Source of the DNA: Verticillium longisporum
Lineage: Eukaryota; Ascomycota; Sordariomycetes; Glomerellales; Plectosphaerellaceae
DNA: 64,000 nt
NCBI GenBank assembly: GCA_019188255.1
Contig: JAETXT010000008.1
Coordinates: forward strand, 3,968,001-4,032,000
Reading direction: 5' to 3'
This document shows, piece by piece, positions 26,463 to 36,697 of this stretch. Positions within the stretch are counted from its first letter, which is position 1, and the number at the start of each line of letters is the position of its first letter. The translations under genes and the position numbers were made by a program. The notes beneath the pieces were generated by a model. It made no database searches. It saw nothing but the letters and a program-made list of their open reading frames with translations, and was not told where the DNA came from.

Positions 26463-28045
26463 GCACCTGGACAGCGAGAGTGAAGAGATCAGATGACGCG
26501 GCAAGGGTTGCGGAGACAGGCTGCGAGATCTGGGGGCCAGCGTCAAACTCGAGCTCTTGCATCAACGTCGCGCGTACCATGGAGCCTGTGACGAGCTTGA
26601 GGGACCAGATGTGTGCTCAAGCAGGTCAACAAGTTGCCTGCTTACCCTCTGCGCTAGTCTGAGAATAAATTTTCAATGCCGCGATGCCGACGACCCCTTT
26701 CCAGGATGCGTGTGATCGACGTCATGGCAGCACCGAAGGTTCTCGTGGCAAATGAGGCTCATGTCGGCACAGACTCGACTGCGCCGCTAGAAAGACAGTG
26801 TCCAGCCATTCACAGCAAGAGGGGGCCCATATACATTATGCGCTAGACGCCGTATACCGAGTCCAGAGGGTTGTCGGTCGGCCCGCGAGCTGTCAGGCGA
26901 TGGAGGAACGAGTTGTAGTGATGCGGGGCGGCCTGGCACTATTGTGTCGGTATCGGTAGCGAAAAATAGCAGCGAAAATTGGGCAAATGGGTCATACGAG
27001 GATGCTCAAGCAGGGTCAAAAGCCGGCGTGTGGATGGGCTGCGGAGATGGGGTTGAACTTTGAAGAGGCGAAATGAGAAAAGGGGACTTTGAGCCAGAAA
27101 ATTGATGAAACGGTATGATGATGAGGTTTCGAGCGGTCGAGATGAGAAAGGGATGAAAAGGGAGTACATGGTACAATTGATGCTCGTGTGCAAGGGAGAC
27201 GAAGAATAGGTCGACAGGCGAGGTGACTTCGGGCAAAGTCAAAAATAGCGGGTGCCTGGTGTGGACTGCCTGCCCTGTGAGGCAGCATCCTGCAGGGGCA
27301 AGAGGGGGGCAGGCGGGCCCTGCACATGGAAGAAGCCGCCGCCAGTTGGTGCTGCTGGGTCCCCCGAAGGTGCTTTCCTCTGCTTCGTCTTCCGAGGAGC
27401 AGGCAGCAAGAGAGCCTCGACAGAGGCCGACACTCCCTGCCGCAGACCTGACGTACCCTCCGATTCGCCAGGTACGACCAGCACAGTCGAACCTTCCCCT
27501 GGATTTCTCTTCCCCTGAGTAGCGTCGCCCCACCTCCCCCGACTGCCTGGTTACCTCTTGTCTGTCAACACGGGCACCTCACGACAGACGACCATCAGAA
27601 CCTGGAGGCCAACAACAAGTCATCTCTGCCATCCGTTTTTCCTTGCCGACAACAAGCAACAAAGAAATGACAACATCCTTGTTCGACCACGGAGCACATC
27701 AGTCATTGGCCATCACCCATCAGACGCAGCATCTCGGCTCACGGCACAGAAGCCTGCCCTCTCGTATCCCCCAATCCACCCTTCCCAGCACCCACCCTGG
27801 CCTTGGCCCGTTGTCCACGTCCACAGTTCATGCTTTAAGCTCACCATGGAATATCACGGTCACCATCACAATACGACGGGTTGCGGCATTCAAAAGGAGC
27901 GCCTTGCCGAACATTTATGCGCCTTTCCTTCTGCCTCTTCATAGCACCAGTCACTCTTTCAGACCACTACCGTCTCTCATCTCGACTTTCAGTCACCGAC
28001 GCTCGTTCCAACCACCAAACACAACCAGCCTCCCCACCAGTCAAG
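26463..28045. other. Intergenic region upstream of the GPI protein
   Basis: About 1.6 kb with no gene I can support. A 175-codon minus-strand frame (27006-27533) shows no domain, no signal peptide and Ser/Pro-rich pseudo-coding composition. The last 400 bases before the GPI protein are C-rich and pyrimidine-rich, typical of a strong fungal promoter and 5' leader. Confidence 0.6.
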
Positions 28046-28867
28046 ATGCGTGGTTTCTACATGGGACTCGGCGCTATCGCCCTCCAGGTCGCTGCCGTCT
28101 CTGGTCACAAGTACGGTGAGCAGTACTCGAACACCACGAGCTCTGTCGAGATGACGACCCAGACCATCTACACCACCAACGTCCGCACCATTACCTCCTG
28201 CAAGCCCGAGGTCACCAACTGCCCTGCCGGCGGCCATCACGTCACAACTGAGACCATCGCCATCTCAACGACCGTCTGCCCCGTGTCCGAGGCCAACAAG
28301 ACCAAGCCTACCACCACCCCTACCCCCACTCAGTGGACGACCTCGACTGTCTACACGACCAACGTTCGCACCATCACGTCGTGCCCTCCCGAGGTCATCA
28401 ACTGCCCCGCCGGTCACCACGTCACCACCGAGACCATTGCCGTCTCGACCACCGTGTGCCCCGTCACTGACGACGATGTCAAGCCCACTCCTACCCCTGC
28501 CCCCACGCAGTGGACGACCTCGACTGTCTACACGACCAACGTTCGCACCATCACTTCGTGCCCTCCCGAGGTCCACAACTGCCCCGGCGGTACCCACGTC
28601 ACCACCGAGACCATTGCCCTCTCGACCACCGTGTGCCCCGTCACCGAGAACCAGCCCCCTAAGACCCTGGTCACGCAGAACCCTCCCCAGCTGCAGCCTC
28701 CCAAGCCTCAGCCGTCTGCCAAGACCACGCCCGTCGGCACCGGCTCCTTCTTCCCTCCCACCCATATCGGCACCGCTCCCATCGGCGTCCCTACCGCTGC
28801 CGCCGGCCGTGTCGGCTCCGGTATGGCCGGTGTCGCCGCCGGTGTCCTCATCGCCGCCCTTCTCTAG
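28046..28867 (+). CDS. GPI-anchored repeat cell-wall protein
   Basis: A single-exon gene of 273 residues, probably a structural or adhesive wall protein. An N-terminal signal peptide (MRGFYMGLGAIALQVAAVSG) is followed by three roughly 59-residue repeats. Each runs YTTNVRTITSC...NCP...HVTTETIA.STTVCPV, with conserved cysteines and many Ser/Thr for O-glycosylation. The repeats start near residues 40, 100 and 160 and are separated by Pro/Thr hinges. A Pro-rich stalk leads to a C-terminal hydrophobic tail (GMAGVAAGVLIAALL) that fits a GPI-attachment signal after small residues near GRVGSG. A further frame open upstream to 27881 is rejected because the signal peptide begins exactly at this ATG. 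I do not know a characterised orthologue. The repeat-plus-GPI design resembles fungal adhesins and wall glycoproteins. Confidence 0.88.
   Translation: MRGFYMGLGAIALQVAAVSGHKYGEQYSNTTSSVEMTTQTIYTTNVRTITSCKPEVTNCPAGGHHVTTETIAISTTVCPVSEANKTKPTTTPTPTQWTTSTVYTTNVRTITSCPPEVINCPAGHHVTTETIAVSTTVCPVTDDDVKPTPTPAPTQWTTSTVYTTNVRTITSCPPEVHNCPGGTHVTTETIALSTTVCPVTENQPPKTLVTQNPPQLQPPKPQPSAKTTPVGTGSFFPPTHIGTAPIGVPTAAAGRVGSGMAGVAAGVLIAALL
28331..28572 (+). repeat. Near-identical 177-bp coding repeat
   Basis: Copies at 28331 and 28508 share 47 identical bases, then one mismatch, then 18 more identical bases. The period is 177 bases (59 codons). The first protein repeat near 28,160 is more diverged. The near identity of the last two suggests recent duplication or gene conversion. 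Confidence 0.85.
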
Positions 28868-29939
28868 GCAGCTTGACGTCACAGCGTTCTTTTCGTTTCT
28901 CGTCATTTACTTGAGCCTCATGATAGATATGGCATGTCTGGGACAGCAGCATGGCCTGCAAGCATAAAGGCCAAATTAGACAGGCTTTCGAGCTGGTAAT
29001 ACATACTGTACCCTCCACTTTGCCGTGCATGTTAGCAACGCCGTGCATGTTCGAAACGCTGTGTTGATGCCGACCCTTGGGACGTGGAGACAGACAGGTC
29101 TCACTGAAGCGAAGGTCAGATCGGGGCCGCACATTCCTTCCTGCGGATAAGCACCATGTCGCGGGGGATCGCTTATCGTGAACATTCCTGGACTGCGAGA
29201 TGTCAGATCGGAATGCTTGGTTGAAAGCTAAAAAGTACGTGGCCATGGTACAAAATCCCCCATATGCTTATTCGACTAACTAATCGAATGCTTCTGACTG
29301 TAAGAAATCACTTGATTGAAAACCAACTGTCGCCATTGGGCCGCGTCTTGCAATACGGGACGCAACGCAGCAGCACCGCGTCCGCTGGACCTCGATGCAG
29401 TGCCAAGATGCGCCGTTGCACTCTCGCCCCTCTGCCAGCCGCCCGTTTGTATGTCATAGTCGCAGTGCCGGCAGATAAAATACGAACTGTGCATCTGGTC
29501 CGACGACAAAGCGCCGGATTGGTACGATCGCGTCGTGTTGTGGGCGTGCTACGCGAGAGAGAGAGAGAGAGAGACCGAGGGGGAAACTTCCCCGCGTCAT
29601 GAGGTCACATCGCGATCCCCGCATTATCCCACTTCCTGGCAAGGTACAACCCCAGACCACCACGGACAGCTTGCGGAGAACGGGCAGTGATCATCGCCGC
29701 CGTCTTCATGCGCACCAATCTCCTTCCACTTGAGGTTCGGGAGACCGCCGACCCCAGAGGTATTGCCGTGGCACATCTGCACAGACAGGTCTGCTCGATC
29801 GCGACTCTCGGCCCGGATCCGGAAGCCACTCAGTTCTATAAAGACGACGTTGAACATCGTTATAGTCACGACCACGACACGACCAGGGACCACAGGCTCG
29901 CCTTCTAGACCGACAGCAGCAGCAGCATCACACTCGCAA
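28868..29939. other. Intergenic region with (GA)n tract
   Basis: No gene is seen. A GA dinucleotide run of about 11 units lies at 29,553-29,574. The proximal promoter of the GH27 gene fills the end. Confidence 0.65.
29837..29843 (+). promoter_or_regulatory. TATA box of the GH27 gene
   Basis: TATAAAG lies about 100 bases before the start codon. Confidence 0.55.
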
Positions 29940-31839
29940 ATGCCTTCCAACACAGCGTCCACGGCCCTCGCCGCGGCGGCATGGGCCCTCACCCTCGGCC
30001 TCGGCGAGGCCCAGACCGTGAAGTCACCCACGCCGCCCATGGGCTGGAACAGCTACAACCGCTACAACTGCTTTCCCAACGAGGCCATCATCCGCCAGAA
30101 CGCGCAGGGTCTCGTGGACCTCCGCTTCGCGGGCCTCGGCTACGACATTGTCACCGTCGACTGCGGGTGGCCGTCCCGCGACCGCGACGCGCAGGGCAGG
30201 CTGCAGTGGAACGAGACGCTGTTCCCGTCCGGGCCTGTCGAGCTCGGCGACTTCATCCACGGCCTCGGGCTGCAGTTTGGTCTCTACTCCGGGGCGGGGT
30301 ACCTGCAGTGTGGATCATCTGATATCCCTGCGTCTTTGGGTGAGGCTTGAGCACTCCCCCTTCGTGTTCGCGACTGGATGGATGACCGAGAAGAGGACTG
30401 ACTCGTTGCAGGCTACGAGGATATTGACGCGCAGTCCTTTGCCGAATGGGGTGGTGACTCGCTCAAGTACGCACAAGCTTCTGAGCAAAAAGAAAATTGT
30501 GAAGCAGATGCTAACTGTGGTCACCTCAGGTATGACAACTGCTATGCAACCTCGCGCACCGAGATGGTCGACTGGCAATCGGCCGAGGCGCAGAGCCCGG
30601 ACCGCTTCGTCAAGATGGCCGATGCGCTCCACAAGGCCGGCCGCGACATCAAGTACTTCCTTTGCCAGTGGGGAATCGGCGAAAATGTGCCCGACTGGTG
30701 AGAAGCCCTCGACCGCGGGTTTAGATTTTTGTGCTCACAGGTTCCCAGGGCCGCACCCCTCGGAAACACGTGGAGGATGAGCAATGACATCTTCAACGCC
30801 TGGAGGGCCATCTGGCGCATCACAAACCAGGTCGTGCCGCATGCCAAGCATACGGGACCCGGCGCGTTTGCTGACATGGACATGCTCATGTAAGTGAAGG
30901 AACGGGCATCTTTGCCATTGCATCCAAAGTTGAACTATGCTGACGAGAAGCAGCATCGGCCTCGGTGCGCTGTCATATGAGGAAGAGCGCTTCCACTTTG
31001 GCTTCTGGTCCTTGATGAAGTCGCCCCTCTTTATTGGTGGCGTTATGGACCGCGCCGAGATTCCTGCCGAGTCCCTTAAGATCATGTCTAACGAGGAGGC
31101 CATCGCTATCAACCAGGATCCTCTCGCCAAGGCGGCGGAGCTCGTTATCCGCTACACCGTGGAAGAGTGGGACATTTGGGCCGGCGAGCTTTCAGGCGGA
31201 CGCAAGGCCCTAGGTATCGCGAACTGGAAGAACGAGACGCAAACCGTCAATGTCAACCTGAGCCTCATCGGCGTCGCGTCGGCCAAGACACGCGACGTGT
31301 GGGCGCACGCCGACGGGGCCATCGCCGGCACGCAAGAAGTGAAGCTCGCGCCACACGAACTCCGTCTCCTTGTGCTCAGCGACATCGAGGAGACCGCCGC
31401 TCCGAAGGAGGCGGACTACTACTCCATCGTCAACGCCACCCTCGCCGGCGGCGCGAGGCTCGTCGACTGCCAACCCGACGAGTGCGCACCGGTGCAGAAG
31501 AAGGCAGGCAACATTGGCGGCGACGCGAGCGTCACTTTCCGTGGTGTCAGCGCGCCGAGCGACCGTGCGCTGCGCGTCGGGGTTGACTTTATCAACTACG
31601 ACTACCACCACACTATTGGCGACTGGGAGTCCAACTCGAGGAACTTGACCGTCAGCGTCAACCAGGCAGACGGCAAGCGGTGGGCGTTCCCTCTTGCTGG
31701 TGGTGATTGGTTCGAAACTGGACGTCTGCTGATAGAGCTTGATGGGTTCGTGGCTGGAGACGAGAACGAGGTCGTCTTTACGGCTCCGACTCAGGGGCGG
31801 TTTGCCCCTGACCTGGTAGGCTTCGCGATTTATGCGTGA
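29940..31839 (+). CDS. Secreted GH27 alpha-galactosidase
   Basis: Predicted to remove alpha-1,6-galactose from galactomannan or raffinose-type sugars outside the cell. Exons are 29940-30339, 30412-30466, 30530-30697, 30749-30889 and 30954-31839, giving 549 residues. A signal peptide of about 24 residues precedes PPMGWNSYNRYNC, the family entry motif. The nucleophile is Asp154 in LKYDNC, which spans the exon 2/3 junction. The acid/base is Asp252 in ADMDML, just before intron 4. GLGALSYEEERFHFGFWSLMKSPL follows the barrel pattern. A C-terminal beta-sandwich of about 130 residues (from around 415) resembles a CBM35-type module. Intron 3 must end at cccag rather than the earlier cacag to keep frame (WAAPLGNTWR). 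A TATAAAG box lies 100 bases upstream. Confidence 0.92.
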
Positions 31840-33555
31840 TCTTGAAGCACATGTGGCTAGATGTCTCCTTGATTAAATCTACCTTTATTGCGTAAATAAA
31901 ATGTCTGTTGTGATGGACATTTGCACTTGTGTCTGAATCAAAGTTTGGTTTCGAATACCTACCACGACTCACGACCAGGTCCATCTGCTACATCAGCCCT
32001 CGTCCAACTCCCAGCCTTGATCCTATCTCTCAGGCAGATGCACCCGCTCTGTAATGTCTCCTTTTCCGCTTCCCGATAGCTGATCACACCCCGATGTTCC
32101 TTTTCCGAACTCCCGTCTGCAAAAGCTAAAGGCTTTGCTCATTTTGAGGCCAGGAAGGCTCTGGCAGTGTATGATACTATCTACCTCGCCTGAATTTGCT
32201 CTTCACATGCAATTTAGAGCCAAGCCAATATGCGCCCTTCGCAGACAGATGCTACGCAGCAAATTCTCTCTCGACTTCGTTTGACCAATGGACGACGCGA
32301 ACAGGCGGCTGTGCAGAAGCGATGTCTACCCCTGCTTCACACCTTAGGACGTCGGCTTACGCTTTACCCCGACTCCCACTTCCCAGCACGCTTCTCGATC
32401 CCAGCCCCCAAAGCGGGTAAGGCGGACAACCGTGAAGTCGGGCGAGGCGCATTACTGGCCAATACTACAAGCCCGCGCCTCGCGATCTAGCGTCTTGTCA
32501 AACTGCAGTGACGGGCTCTGGACGAGGCGGATTCAGCCAGATCTACCCGCCATGTGAGTGCGTGACAGGAACAGGCTCATGATGGACACCCCGCAGTCGA
32601 AATCGGCCGCCTGGCTGCGGGACCTTGCATGGTGCCTGATGCATTGACCACGGCGACGCCTCGATGGCTTCACAGCATTTCTGGGACCACACTCTTTCCA
32701 AGAGGCACACATGCATAGGTGCCACGTCGGAGGAAGAGAAGTAAATGTCACGACGAGGAAATTCTGCGGCAACATGAAATGGTGAATTGGCTTCTCAGGA
32801 ATGAAGACAACGACTGTGTTCGTGTCAATATTTGGTGAAAAGCTCACACACGTGTCGAAATTGGGGTCCAAGGATCGGGTATGCAGCATGGCAACGTTTG
32901 GGCTGAATAGCCCCCAAGCAGCCACATCATTGTAAGACGGACATCGAAATAAGCTTTTGTGACCGCCTTACCGGAGAAGATTCCGTTCTGGGCACGAATA
33001 TTCCATTTGTCTGGTCTAGACCTTCCTTAGATGGCCTGGTTCACGATGTTCACCTGGTCAGTCCAAGTCTACCTTACCATCGATGCAAGCGCTTTCGAAC
33101 TTTACCGCAAAGACATGGCACTTGCATCGTGAGAACGGGCAGACTTGAACTGATCTGACGACCTTCAACTTTCAGCTGTGAGCTATTCAACGATTCGACA
33201 AGGGCAATATTGAAAGCCGTCAACTGTGATTTGTTCTATGCCTGCAGCAACCCATGCCAGGCTGACTCGCCCACCCCGAGATTAGGCTTGAGACATTTTG
33301 ATCTCAACGCTCTTGCAATGCTAAGCTGACGACAAGGCAGAGTAACAGATCTCAGAGATGTCAAGATGAAGGATTCCATGGTTGTGGAAGACGGGTGCTC
33401 GCAAGCAAGCGTCTATAAGAAGAGATGTTCATCCACATCTTTGCAACTTCATCTCATCAGCACTCATCCACTCAGACATCTCAAGCCACTCCACATCTTA
33501 CCATCAACACCACACAACTTTCAACTCTCTTCTCCGCTTCCTCAACACCTTCAAA
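31840..33555. other. Intergenic region
   Basis: About 1.7 kb without a supported gene. Frames are short and unlike known proteins. The last 140 bases form the promoter and leader of the phospholipase gene. Confidence 0.6.
33414..33420 (+). promoter_or_regulatory. TATA box of the phospholipase gene
   Basis: TATAAGA lies 142 bases before the start codon and is followed by a CA- and TC-rich leader. Confidence 0.55.
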
Positions 33556-34191
33556 ATGAAGAACGTCTTTGCTGCCTCCGTCGCTCTTCTCGCGGCCTTC
33601 TCCTCCGCCATGCCCACCTCCTCACCCATGGAGACCGATGCCTCCATCACCCTCTCGACTCTCGAGAGCCGCGCTGTCGTCTGCACTGTCGGCGCTGTCG
33701 ACAGACTCATCTTCAAGACCACCATTCCCGTCTTCCTCAAGGCCCGCAAGGCCAAGGACCCCAAGCGCTGCCGGTGGGACTCCGACGGCTGCACCAGCGC
33801 TCCCGACCGCCCAGCCATGTTCAACTTCAAGCCCGCTTGCCAACGCCACGACTTTGGGTACCGCAACACCAAGGCGCAGAGGCGCTACACCTCAGCCATG
33901 AAGAAGCGCATCGACGACCAGTTCAAGAAGGATCTGTACAAGTACTGCTCCGGCTTCAAGGGCCTCTTGGCCTTCCAGGGCGTCAGGTGCCGCCGCTACG
34001 CCGACATCTACTACGTCGCCGTCCGCAAGTTTGGCCGCCGCGACCTCGAGGCTGTTGAGGACGAGAGCATCGTCAAGCGCGCCGAGACCGAGGAGGCTGA
34101 GGAGGAGTTTGAGTACTTTGACGCCAACGATGTCGATCCCGATATCGAGGGCCAGGTCATCCCCGAGCTCACTGATGACGATGAGGAGTGA
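33556..34191 (+). CDS. Secreted fungal phospholipase A2
   Basis: Predicted to release fatty acids from the sn-2 position of phospholipids outside the cell, using calcium. It is a single exon of 211 residues. The signal peptide ends near SSAMP. A short propeptide ends in LESR, followed by the mature domain. The catalytic motif is CQRHDFGYRN with His98 and Asp99, preceded by DGCTSAPDRP. This matches the small prokaryotic/fungal PLA2 family (group XIV, the TbSP1/p15 type). After the catalytic fold comes an acidic tail of about 45 residues rich in Glu and Asp. It starts after a KR pair (IVKRAETEE) that looks like a Kex2 cleavage site, so the tail may be removed. The start was chosen from the signal peptide and the TATA position; the frame itself opens earlier. 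Confidence 0.9.
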   Translation: MKNVFAASVALLAAFSSAMPTSSPMETDASITLSTLESRAVVCTVGAVDRLIFKTTIPVFLKARKAKDPKRCRWDSDGCTSAPDRPAMFNFKPACQRHDFGYRNTKAQRRYTSAMKKRIDDQFKKDLYKYCSGFKGLLAFQGVRCRRYADIYYVAVRKFGRRDLEAVEDESIVKRAETEEAEEEFEYFDANDVDPDIEGQVIPELTDDDEE

Positions 34192-36003
34192 GGCTCCGGC
34201 TCGCAGTCTTACGCTCACAATGGTTTGGACAGAGCGGCAAAAATGGGGTTGTGCCCTCGCGAGCTTTCTTTCATTCTTCTCTTCTCTTCTCTTATTCTGG
34301 GGTGGGAGAGTTTGCTGCTGTTTTTGTTTTGTCTCCTTCATTCTCTTGGTATCTTAGTCAATTGCAATTGTTTCGGCCGAACACCTGAACCGTGACAATC
34401 TGACGAGACCCGACGAACAGTGATTCTGAGCACTCCAGCCATCTCCTTCTGGCCATCTCCTTCATGATCACAAGTCCTTATCATTATCGTGATCTCTGTC
34501 TAACAGTCCGTGCCGTTCAACTGGTGAACATACTCGGCTGTTAACGAGCCTCATAAGCCGGTGAAGGTGAAGTGTGCCGCAGCCAGTGAACAATACTGAC
34601 AAATGGTGAGCTCGTCGGAATGGTCGGTAGTGCGCCAAGAAGGCTGACGACGCTGTCGACGATACACAACCTTGTCCGGTTGTCTTGGCTTTTGCGGCTC
34701 TTCTCTGAAGGACCCGACGCGGTCTTCGCGTTGCCCCTGTCTTTTAGATAGAGATAGATTGCTGGTCTCTTAGGTCCGGCGCACCCGAACAAGCCGTTTA
34801 TTTTGGGCAACATCCTACCAAGACGCTAGCCCGATGATTATTCAACTCGAAGAGGCAAAGTCGCGCTTTCCTCAGCATCTTCTGCAGATTGTTTGATTCA
34901 TTCTGTCGAGCGCATAAGGGTCTTATTACCTAAATCGTTGAGTGCTGACCTGAAGTCAGTTAGCGTGACGATTTAGAGTTTGGAGACCCTGGATTCTCAT
35001 GTTTCAAGTAGGAAGTCGCTCGGCCTTACCCGATCCCAGATGGCGTCAGCTGATGTTGGCTATGCCATCCGAAAGAGTCAGTCAGCTATTATCTTCGTCT
35101 GATCGTCACACAATGTGGGGCGAAGAGGGCATTCGAGACGAACAGGGGCGATCGTTTCCCTTGAGGATGTGAACCGGTTGCGAAAGCTCAGTATAGCCCT
35201 AGAGCTTGTATGCTGAACAGAATTGGGGAAAGCTTGTGAGTCTATGTAAAGCTCTAGCTCTGGGTCAAAGCATACGTCTTGCTGCTGCTGTTCCTAGCAT
35301 GGCTATATGGAGGCTGAAACTGGACAGTTCACGTATGTGAGCGGCCCGCCCCATTCGCAGCCTGTCAAAAGCTTTAGTGTCTCCATATTCGATGGAACGC
35401 ACGGATGCAACTAACCCAATACAATCTACGCGCTTGTTCAGCATCTGTGTGTGAAACCCGTACCCAGAGATCCCATGGTCTGTGGCGGACGCCAAGACAG
35501 CCCGGACGTACTATGGGGAACTTGTTGATCTTATGCATCATGCTATAGCTCTGCTCGATCAGCCCGCTGACTTCAAGTGGCCGTTCAAAGAGTAGGAAGC
35601 AAAGAATCCTTCGGGCCGCACAGCTCTTGGCACCTACGGGCGGGTGCCTTGATCGACAACGGCCATCCCGTAGGATAACAGTCCATGAGCTTCCTTGCAG
35701 GGATTCTATGATAGATCCTCGCGCGACGAACGCATGTCAAGTCATTGCTGTGGCCTGTCATGGCTAGAGATCATGAATCGCTTGAAGCACTCTCATAGCG
35801 TGACCTCGCAGTTGCGAAGCATTTAAAGCAACAGACAACGCTGCTCATTCTGGTCTCCTTGACACATTCTATCAAGCTCACGACATTCTTTCACATCAGT
35901 CATTCCTTCCTACGCTACACTCTTTTGCAAAAGCTCTTAAGTCTCGCTCACTACCTAGTCCAACCATTCACCACTCAAAAAGCCTACACATTTCAACATC
36001 AAG
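34192..36003. other. Intergenic region
   Basis: About 1.8 kb. I see no complete gene. A short minus-strand frame at 35265-35495 is isolated and matches nothing I know. Confidence 0.6.
35821..35828 (+). promoter_or_regulatory. TATA-like element of the small secreted protein gene
   Basis: ATTTAAAG lies about 180 bases upstream of the start codon, ahead of a CA-rich leader. Confidence 0.4.
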
Positions 36004-36697
36004 ATGCGTTCCGCTGCCTACATCATCGCTCTCCTGGGCTCCTCTGTTGTCAGTGGCGTTGCTTTGCCGTCTCCAAACCAGGCGCCCAGCCTTACCACCG
36101 CCAGCCTTAGTGACCGCCAAGCCGATGGCTCTCGCGCTGTCATTGAGCGAACCATCACCAAGCGCGAGCCTGTCACCGTCCTTATCCTGACAACGGCAGG
36201 CACCGCTGCCATCACTGCCGTGGTTACAGAAGCTGTCAAGGCAGCGGCTGGTTTCATCGGCGATGTTATCAGCTTCGACAAAGGGCGCGAGGCCTTCACG
36301 CAGCAGACAACTGATGCTATGATGAACAATAATCCCGACCCGTCACGTTTCGTTGCTGCCGCGTGCTACAACAAGGGCTACGCGGTTGCCAACCCCGAGA
36401 ACATCGACGGCTTGAACAGTGTTGAGTTCAGCTCCGGCATCCTCCACACTGAGTAAGTTGTGGTTTTTTTTCAGTCTCATTAGAATACACAAACTGACAT
36501 GACTCCTAGCTATGACTGCATGTACCTTGTGGCACCCAACCAGTTCTACACTCACGGCGATGGTGGTTTCATCAACGTAAGTAGACCCATCTGTATAATC
36601 GACCATGTGGCAGACGCTGATCAGCTCTTAGCTTTCATACACCTACACAGATAGGTGTTCCTTTGACAAGGCCACTGGTGATCTCACTTGCAACTAA
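36004..36697 (+). CDS. Small secreted protein, function unknown
   Basis: Exons are 36004-36452, 36510-36576 and 36632-36697, giving 193 residues. A clear signal peptide (MRSAAYIIALLGSSVVSGVA) leads to a Ser/Thr-rich stretch with a KR pair (TITKREPV) near residue 57. Next come a hydrophobic alanine/threonine-rich helix (TVLILTTAGTAAITAVVTEAVKAAAGF) and a C-terminal domain with four cysteines (AACYNKGYA, YDCMYLV, DRCSFDKATGDLTCN). I do not recognise a characterised family. Size, secretion signal and paired cysteines are effector-like, but the internal hydrophobic helix could also insert in a membrane. It sits at the end of the secreted-protein run, with no close partner. Confidence 0.85.

Noticed and set aside
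27006..27533. A 175-codon minus-strand frame upstream of the GPI protein
   Set aside because: Ser/Pro/Arg-rich without any family motif, and it overlaps promoter-like DNA.
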